9,733 nucleotides of DNA from Paratractidigestivibacter sp963630635 (lineage in GTDB: Bacteria > Actinomycetota > Coriobacteriia > Coriobacteriales > Atopobiaceae): NCBI GenBank assembly GCA_963630635.1, contig CAVGOA010000068.1, positions 1-9,733 of the forward strand, in the 5' to 3' direction. The notes under the pieces were generated by a model, which was given only the letters and a program-made list of their open reading frames with translations, had not been told where the DNA came from and ran no database searches. This document shows positions 6,126 through 9,733 of the stretch, in pieces. Within the stretch, counting starts at the first letter, position 1; each line of letters begins with the position of its first letter. A program made the position numbers and the translations under genes.

Positions 6126-7214
6126 TTATGCCTGACCTCCTTCTTCTTTGAGCTCGGTGGGTACGACGGCGCCGGACTTGCGCTCGCGCCAGGCGGCAAA
6201 GCGCGCGGGGACGTCCTTGATCGACATCAGGCCGCCCGGCAAGAACAGGATGACCAGGACGCAGACCAGGCCCAGGCCGTAGCTCCACAGGTCGGGGAAG
6301 CTCTCGGACGCGAAGGTCTTCACGCCGTTGACGAGAAGGGCGCCCAGGATGGGGCCGGCAAGCGTGCCCTTGCCGCCGATGGCGACCCAGATGATCATCT
6401 CGATGGAGGGAGAGACGGCCACGTCAGACGGGGTGATGATGCCCACCTGGCTCACGTAAAGGGCGCCGGCGATGCCCGCGATGGCGGCGGACAGCGCGTA
6501 GACGAAGACCTTGAAGAACGCGGTGTTGTAGCCGGTGAAGCGCACGCGGTTCTCGGAGTCGCGGATGGCGATCAAGATCTTGCCCACGCGGCGGCCCACC
6601 AGGAAGGTGCACAGGCAGAAGAGCGCGATCAGGACGGCCAGGGTCACGTAGTAAAGGGCCAGCTTGGTCGAGCTTGCGTCAAGCGAGAAGCCCAGCAGCG
6701 TGTCGAAATCGGTGAGGCCGTTGGAGCCGCCGGTGTACTGCTGGCAGCCAATGAGCAGGACCGACAAGATCATGGCCAGCGCCTGCGAGAGGATCGTGAA
6801 GTAGACGCCTTTGATGCGGTTCAAGAAGGTGAGAAGACCGATCACGACGGCCACGGCCACCGGCACCACGATAACCATCACAAAGGCGAAGGCCGGGTTG
6901 GTGAAGGGCGACCACCAGAAGGGCAGGCTGTCAAACCCGGCCCAGGTCATGAAATCGGGAAGCGAGCCGGCCGAGGCCTCGAGCTTGAGGTACATGGCCA
7001 TGACGTAGGCGCCAAGGCCAAAGTAGACGCCGTGGCCCAGGCTCATGATGCCCGTGTAGCCCCAGATCATATCGAGGCCCAAGGCCACGATGGCAAAGCA
7101 CATGTACTTGGCGATGAGGCTCACGCGAAACATCGGCAACACGAAGGGGGCGACGGCGAGCAGGACAAAGACGACGGCCGCGACGACCCATTTGTAGGAT
7201 TTCTTCTCGGACAT
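6126..7214 (-). CDS. urtC: Urea ABC transporter permease UrtC
   Basis: UrtC is the LivM-like integral membrane half of the urea channel, paired with UrtB. The 362 residues contain roughly nine hydrophobic segments (about 9-28, 31-52, 60-77, 108-130, 137-157, 184-206, 232-254, 270-296, 311-330). Conserved family stretches are WGYTGIMSLGHGVYFGLGAY (51-70), the cytoplasmic coupling loop VGRRVGKILIAIRDSENRVR (206-225) and IGGKGTLAGPILGALL (279-294). The C-terminus is hydrophilic. The ATG at 7212-7214 lies 16 bases after the urtB stop, behind an AAGGGGGTG ribosome binding site that overlaps that stop. The gene runs without a gap into urtD. Confidence 0.97.
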   Translation of the reverse strand: MSEKKSYKWVVAAVVFVLLAVAPFVLPMFRVSLIAKYMCFAIVALGLDMIWGYTGIMSLGHGVYFGLGAYVMAMYLKLEASAGSLPDFMTWAGFDSLPFWWSPFTNPAFAFVMVIVVPVAVAVVIGLLTFLNRIKGVYFTILSQALAMILSVLLIGCQQYTGGSNGLTDFDTLLGFSLDASSTKLALYYVTLAVLIALFCLCTFLVGRRVGKILIAIRDSENRVRFTGYNTAFFKVFVYALSAAIAGIAGALYVSQVGIITPSDVAVSPSIEMIIWVAIGGKGTLAGPILGALLVNGVKTFASESFPDLWSYGLGLVCVLVILFLPGGLMSIKDVPARFAAWRERKSGAVVPTELKEEGGQA

Positions 7215-7230
7215 TTAGCGGAACACCCCC

Positions 7231-8133
7231 TTAATCCTCGAGCGAGCGGTTGTGGGTCTCGAAGAGGCCCTTGGGCTTGAACTGAAGCAGGATGACGATG
7301 CAGACAAAGATCAGGACCTGGCCGATGGAGGCGTCGGTCAAGAACTCGAAGGCCGACTGGCCAACGCCGATGAACGCGGCGCCAAAGACCGAGCCAAAGA
7401 TCGAGCCCACGCCGCCCACGACGACGGTCATGAAGGCGTTGACGATGTAGTTCTGGCCCAAGGTGGAGCCAATGAGGCCGATCCAGGTCAAGGTGCAGCC
7501 GGCCAGACCCGCAAGGCCGCAGCCAAAGGCAAAGGTCACGCCGTCGATTCGGCGGGTGTTGACGCCCAGGGCGCTGGCCATCTGGCGGTTTTGCATGACG
7601 GCTCGGATGTTGCGGCCCCAACGGGTCTTGAACATCAAGACGTAAACCGCGGCCAGGGCGACCAGCGCGATGACCAAGATCCAGATGCGCGTGTAGGGCA
7701 GGTAGACGCCGCCAATCTGCAGGGAGCCCTGCATGTAAGCGGGGACCTCGACGCCCACGTTGGCCGAACCAAAGAGGTTGCGGGCGGCCTGCTGCAAGAT
7801 GAGGCTCACGCCCCAGGTGACCAGCAGCGAGTCCTCGGTGCGGCCGTAGAGGTGGCAGATGACGAGCTTCTCCAATGCCAAGCCGAGAAGTGCCGCCACG
7901 ACGAAGCTCGCGACGATGGCCACGGGCACGTAGGCGCCCAGCGCGTCGGGGGCCACGGACTTGAAGACGTTCTGGACGACGTAGGCGGTGTAGGCGCCGA
8001 TCATCATGAACTCGCCGTGGGCCATGTTGATGACGCCCATGAGGCCAAAGGTGATGGCCAGGCCAATGGCGGCCAAAAGCAGGATGGAGCTTAGGCTGAT
8101 GCCGTTAAACACCTGCATAAGGATGGTTTCCAC
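7231..8133 (-). CDS. urtB: Urea ABC transporter permease UrtB
   Basis: UrtB is the LivH-like permease half of the urea importer. Its 300 residues are mostly hydrophobic, with family motifs GVINMAHGEFMMIGAY (33-48), the coupling-loop region RAVMQNRQMASALGVNTRRID (177-197) and VVVGGVGSIFGSVFGAA (227-243). Other membrane segments lie near 10-32, 68-88, 150-168, 198-222 and 260-283. It lacks the long N-terminal periplasmic domain found in many proteobacterial UrtB proteins (about 520 residues), as expected for the short form. The start is GTG (8131-8133), chosen because a full AGGAGGTG ribosome binding site lies six bases upstream and overlaps the urtA stop. The next in-frame ATG, five codons later, would be too far from it. 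Confidence 0.97.
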   Translation of the reverse strand: METILMQVFNGISLSSILLLAAIGLAITFGLMGVINMAHGEFMMIGAYTAYVVQNVFKSVAPDALGAYVPVAIVASFVVAALLGLALEKLVICHLYGRTEDSLLVTWGVSLILQQAARNLFGSANVGVEVPAYMQGSLQIGGVYLPYTRIWILVIALVALAAVYVLMFKTRWGRNIRAVMQNRQMASALGVNTRRIDGVTFAFGCGLAGLAGCTLTWIGLIGSTLGQNYIVNAFMTVVVGGVGSIFGSVFGAAFIGVGQSAFEFLTDASIGQVLIFVCIVILLQFKPKGLFETHNRSLED

Positions 8134-8137
8134 GTCA

Positions 8138-8145
8138 CACCTCCT
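8138..8145 (-). promoter_or_regulatory. Ribosome binding site deciding the GTG start of urtB
   Basis: AGGAGGTG reads on the minus strand from within the urtA TAG stop, with a few bases before the GTG at 8133. This near-perfect anti-16S match is what selects the GTG start and couples urtB to urtA. Confidence 0.8.
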
Positions 8146-9439
8146 AGTTGCTAAGGCCAGCGGCCCAGTCGTATGTCTTAAGGTACGGGTCGGGCTTGAC
8201 GGGGTCGCCCGTGGACCAGACCTCGTCGATCAGGCCGTCGGCGTTGATGCGGCCGATGCGAACCGGCTTGTACATGTGCTGGTTGTCGCCGTCGATAGTC
8301 ATCGTGCCTTCGGGGGCCTCGAAGGTGATGCCGCCCGCGGCCGCGCGGACCTTGTCGACGTTGGTCGAGCCGGCTGCCTCGACGGCGGCCTTCCACAGGT
8401 AGACGGCGTCGTAGCCGGCCTCGATGGGGTCGTCGGTCACGCGGGTCTCGCCGTAGGCCGCCTTGTAGGCCTTGACGAACTTCTCGTTTTGGGGCGTGTC
8501 GGTGGACTGGTAGTAGTTCCAGCTCACCAGGTGGCCCTCGACGTAGGAGGCACCGATGCCGGCGACCTCTTCTTCTGCGATGGAAACCGAGCAGGTCATG
8601 ACGTCGTCGCAGGTGATGCCCGAGTCCTTGAGCTGCTTGAAGAAACTCACGTTGGAGTCGCCGTTCAAGGTGTTGAAGACAAAGTCGGGCTTGGCGGCGC
8701 GGATCTTGTTGATGATCGTGGCGTAATCGGTGTGGCCCATGGGGGTGTAGGTCTCGCCCACGATCTCGTAGCCCTTGGCCGCGGCCTGGGCCTTGATCAC
8801 GGAGTTGGCCGTGCGCGGGAAGACGTAGTCGCTGCCCACCAGGAAGATCTTGGGGCCGTAGTTTTGGGCCAGGTAGTCGACGGCGGGAACGATCTGCTGG
8901 TTGGGGGCGGCGCCCACATAGAAGATGTTCTTGGACGACTCCATGCCCTCGTACTGGACGGGGTACCAAAGCAGGCCGTTCTTGGACTCGAAAACGGGCA
9001 GGACCGCCTTGCGCGAGGCCGAGGTCCAGCAGCCAAAGACGCAGGCCACGCCGTCGGAGTCCAGGAGCTTGGTGGCCTTCTCAGAGAAGGTCGCGTTGCT
9101 AGAGGCGCCGTCCTCGATCACGGGGACGAGCTGCTTGCCCAGGACGCCGCCCGCCGCGTTGATCTCGTTGATGGCCAGGACCTCGGCGTCGCGGACCGAG
9201 GTCTCGGAGATGGCCATGGTGCCCGAGAGCGAGTGGAGGATGCCGACCTTAATGGTGTCGCCAAAGACGCCGTCGGTGCCGTCGGCCGAGGTGGCGGTGT
9301 CGTCGCTTGAGGCGGCCGAGGTCGCCTGGGCGAAGGCGCTGCCGCTGCAGCCGGCCATGGCGGTCGCCGAAGCCGCGAGGCCCATGAGCCCCACGAACGA
9401 GCGGCGGCTCAGGGTTTGGTTTGCCCGAGTTGCTGTCAT
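8144..9439 (-). CDS. urtA: Urea-binding lipoprotein UrtA of ABC importer
   Basis: UrtA is the extracytoplasmic urea receptor (Leu/Ile/Val-binding-like fold). The 431-residue product starts with a twin-arginine signal: SRRSFVGL at 11-18, then a short hydrophobic stretch and an AMAGC lipobox-like site at Cys31. A Ser/Thr/Ala/Asp linker follows to about residue 57. The mature domain carries UrtA hallmarks: DTIKVGILHSLSGTMAISE (61-79), FGCWTSASRKAVLPVFE, the WYPVQYEGMESSKNIFYVGA and PNQQIVPAVDYLAQNYGP stretches, NTLNGDSNVSFF, and QHMYKPVRIG near the end. The ATG at 9437-9439 is chosen for its AGGAAGG ribosome binding site at 9445-9451 and because the Tat signal begins there. An in-frame upstream GTG at 9556 would add an unconvincing 39 residues through the promoter region. 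Confidence 0.96.
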   Translation of the reverse strand: MTATRANQTLSRRSFVGLMGLAASATAMAGCSGSAFAQATSAASSDDTATSADGTDGVFGDTIKVGILHSLSGTMAISETSVRDAEVLAINEINAAGGVLGKQLVPVIEDGASSNATFSEKATKLLDSDGVACVFGCWTSASRKAVLPVFESKNGLLWYPVQYEGMESSKNIFYVGAAPNQQIVPAVDYLAQNYGPKIFLVGSDYVFPRTANSVIKAQAAAKGYEIVGETYTPMGHTDYATIINKIRAAKPDFVFNTLNGDSNVSFFKQLKDSGITCDDVMTCSVSIAEEEVAGIGASYVEGHLVSWNYYQSTDTPQNEKFVKAYKAAYGETRVTDDPIEAGYDAVYLWKAAVEAAGSTNVDKVRAAAGGITFEAPEGTMTIDGDNQHMYKPVRIGRINADGLIDEVWSTGDPVKPDPYLKTYDWAAGLSN

Positions 9440-9444
9440 CCAAG

Positions 9445-9451
9445 CCTTCCT
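9445..9451 (-). promoter_or_regulatory. Ribosome binding site deciding the urtA start
   Basis: AGGAAGG on the minus strand, five bases before the ATG at 9439, favours this start over the in-frame GTG 117 bases further upstream. Confidence 0.75.
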
Positions 9452-9475
9452 TTCCTTGATTTGGTGCCTGGATGT

Positions 9476-9481
9476 TTTATA
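9476..9481 (-). promoter_or_regulatory. Candidate -10 element for urtA
   Basis: TATAAA on the minus strand would place the transcript start near 9469, about 30 bases before the urtA ATG. No TTGACA-like -35 sits at 16-18 bases (CACAAC at 17), which suggests an activator-dependent promoter. It is one of the few AT-rich hexamers in this spacer. Confidence 0.5.
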
Positions 9482-9500
9482 GACGCGGGCGGCGAACGGT

Positions 9501-9530
9501 TGTGTTACGGCGGCGAGTGGCGAAACACGA
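9501..9530. promoter_or_regulatory. GlnR-like half-site pair upstream of urtA
   Basis: CGAAACACGA reads on the plus strand at 9521-9530 and CGTAACACA on the minus strand at 9509-9501, so the two units are inverted with eleven bases between them. The same CG(A/T)AACAC word forms the tandem repeat upstream of ureA. The pair lies just upstream of the -10 candidate, about 35-60 bases before the predicted transcript start. A nitrogen regulator is an inference. Confidence 0.4.
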
Positions 9531-9552
9531 TAGTTGCAGGGGGCAACAATCG
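9528..9552. promoter_or_regulatory. 25-base dyad, possible operator upstream of urtA
   Basis: CGAT, A, GTTGC, five bases (AGGGG), GCAAC, A, ATCG: nine of ten arm positions pair around a five-base centre. The centre (9540) would be about 71 bases before the predicted transcript start, a position typical of activator sites. It overlaps the end of the CGAAACACGA unit. The assignment as a protein-binding site is inferred from symmetry only. Confidence 0.45.
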
Positions 9553-9623
9553 ACACGCGGGGGTCCCCGGCCGGTTATCCCGCCGAAACCGCAGGGAAAG
9601 ATTTTGAAATCGGTGAGAAATAC

Positions 9624-9651
9624 GGGGCACGGCGGGGCCGGGCGGGGCGGG
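9624..9651 (+). other. G-quadruplex motif upstream of urtA
   Basis: Five G-tracts of three or four bases (9624-9627, 9634-9637, 9640-9642, 9644-9647, 9649-9651) are separated by loops of six, two, one and one base on the plus strand, the template strand for urtA. It meets the usual G3+ N1-7 pattern. In a GC-rich genome this may be chance. Confidence 0.5.
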
Positions 9652-9688
9652 CGTGGCCAGGAGCGCCGCCGACAGATACAAACTCGCG

Positions 9689-9708
9689 CGAATCAATGTC
9701 TTGTTGCG
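9689..9708 (-). repeat. Dispersed repeat core, copy near urtA
   Basis: These 20 bases are identical to 4456-4475, with partial similarity extending to 9680. The core is enclosed by GCGCGA (9686-9691) and TCGCGC (9709-9714), which could form a hairpin with the core in the loop. It lies 250-269 bases upstream of the urtA ATG in the same orientation as the copy upstream of ureA. The remaining bases to the right edge (9715-9733) show nothing recognisable. Confidence 0.8.
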
Positions 9709-9733
9709 TCGCGCCGAGTAGAGACGCGAAATC

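Noticed and set aside
4569..7280. 903-codon open frame on the plus strand
   Set aside because: It lies antisense to urtE, urtD and urtC, whose protein families are certain. Its product is rich in Asp, Gly, His, Val and Ala, as expected from reading GC-rich codons backwards, and it matches no known protein pattern.
8006..9310. 434-codon open frame on the plus strand
   Set aside because: Antisense to urtA and the start of urtB, and its composition is that of a shadow frame.
9440..9556. N-terminal extension of urtA from an in-frame GTG
   Set aside because: It would place the Tat signal about 50 residues into the protein, lacks a clear ribosome binding site and runs through the promoter candidate.
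9600..9611. GATTT-TG-AAATC palindrome upstream of urtA
   Set aside because: The five-base arms are too short to stand out, and there is no second copy upstream of ureA.
9505..9696. 63-codon minus-strand frame upstream of urtA
   Set aside because: Pro/Arg-rich product, no ATG with a ribosome binding site, and it overlaps the dyad and G-rich tract. More likely random than a leader peptide.

Overview
The window is GC-rich and every convincing gene lies on the minus strand. It reads as a urea-scavenging locus. From the high-coordinate end, the transcription order is urtA, urtB, urtC, urtD, urtE (an ABC urea importer), then ureA, ureB, ureC (structural urease), then ureE, ureF and ureG (nickel-insertion chaperones). 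ureG runs off the left edge after 137 codons. The high GC, the strong AGGAGG-type ribosome binding sites, the Tat-type lipoprotein signal on UrtA and the Gram-positive-like UreB tail suggest a high-GC Gram-positive actinobacterium. A gut Coriobacteriia-type organism would fit, but that is inference and not shown by any marker gene here. A run of 269 Ns at 1098-1366 marks an assembly gap, so this is a draft or metagenome-derived sequence.

Region by region (minus strand): 9440-9733 is the control region ahead of urtA. It holds a TATAAA -10 candidate, a 25-base dyad, a GlnR-like half-site pair, a G-quadruplex motif and one copy of a dispersed repeat. 9439-4623 is the urt operon, with gaps of 10, 16, 0 and 0 bases between genes. 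4622-4255 is a 368-base spacer. It contains a probable intrinsic terminator inside a 139-base element bounded by perfect 23-base inverted repeats, then a strong GC hairpin, a 10-base tandem repeat and a weak ureA promoter candidate. 4254-1783 is ureABC, 1770-1367 is most of ureE, 1098-1366 is the N gap, 1097-456 is most of ureF, and 413-1 is the start of ureG.

How the genes work together: UrtA captures urea outside the membrane, UrtBC form the channel and UrtDE hydrolyse ATP to pull urea in. UreABC hydrolyse it to ammonia and carbamate once UreE, UreF and UreG (with UreD/H, not seen here) have built the dinickel centre. The enzyme genes are conventional. What deserves a second look is the non-coding DNA. 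A CG(A/T)AACAC word occurs twice upstream of urtA and twice upstream of ureA, and a 20-base identical core lies upstream of both units in the same orientation.
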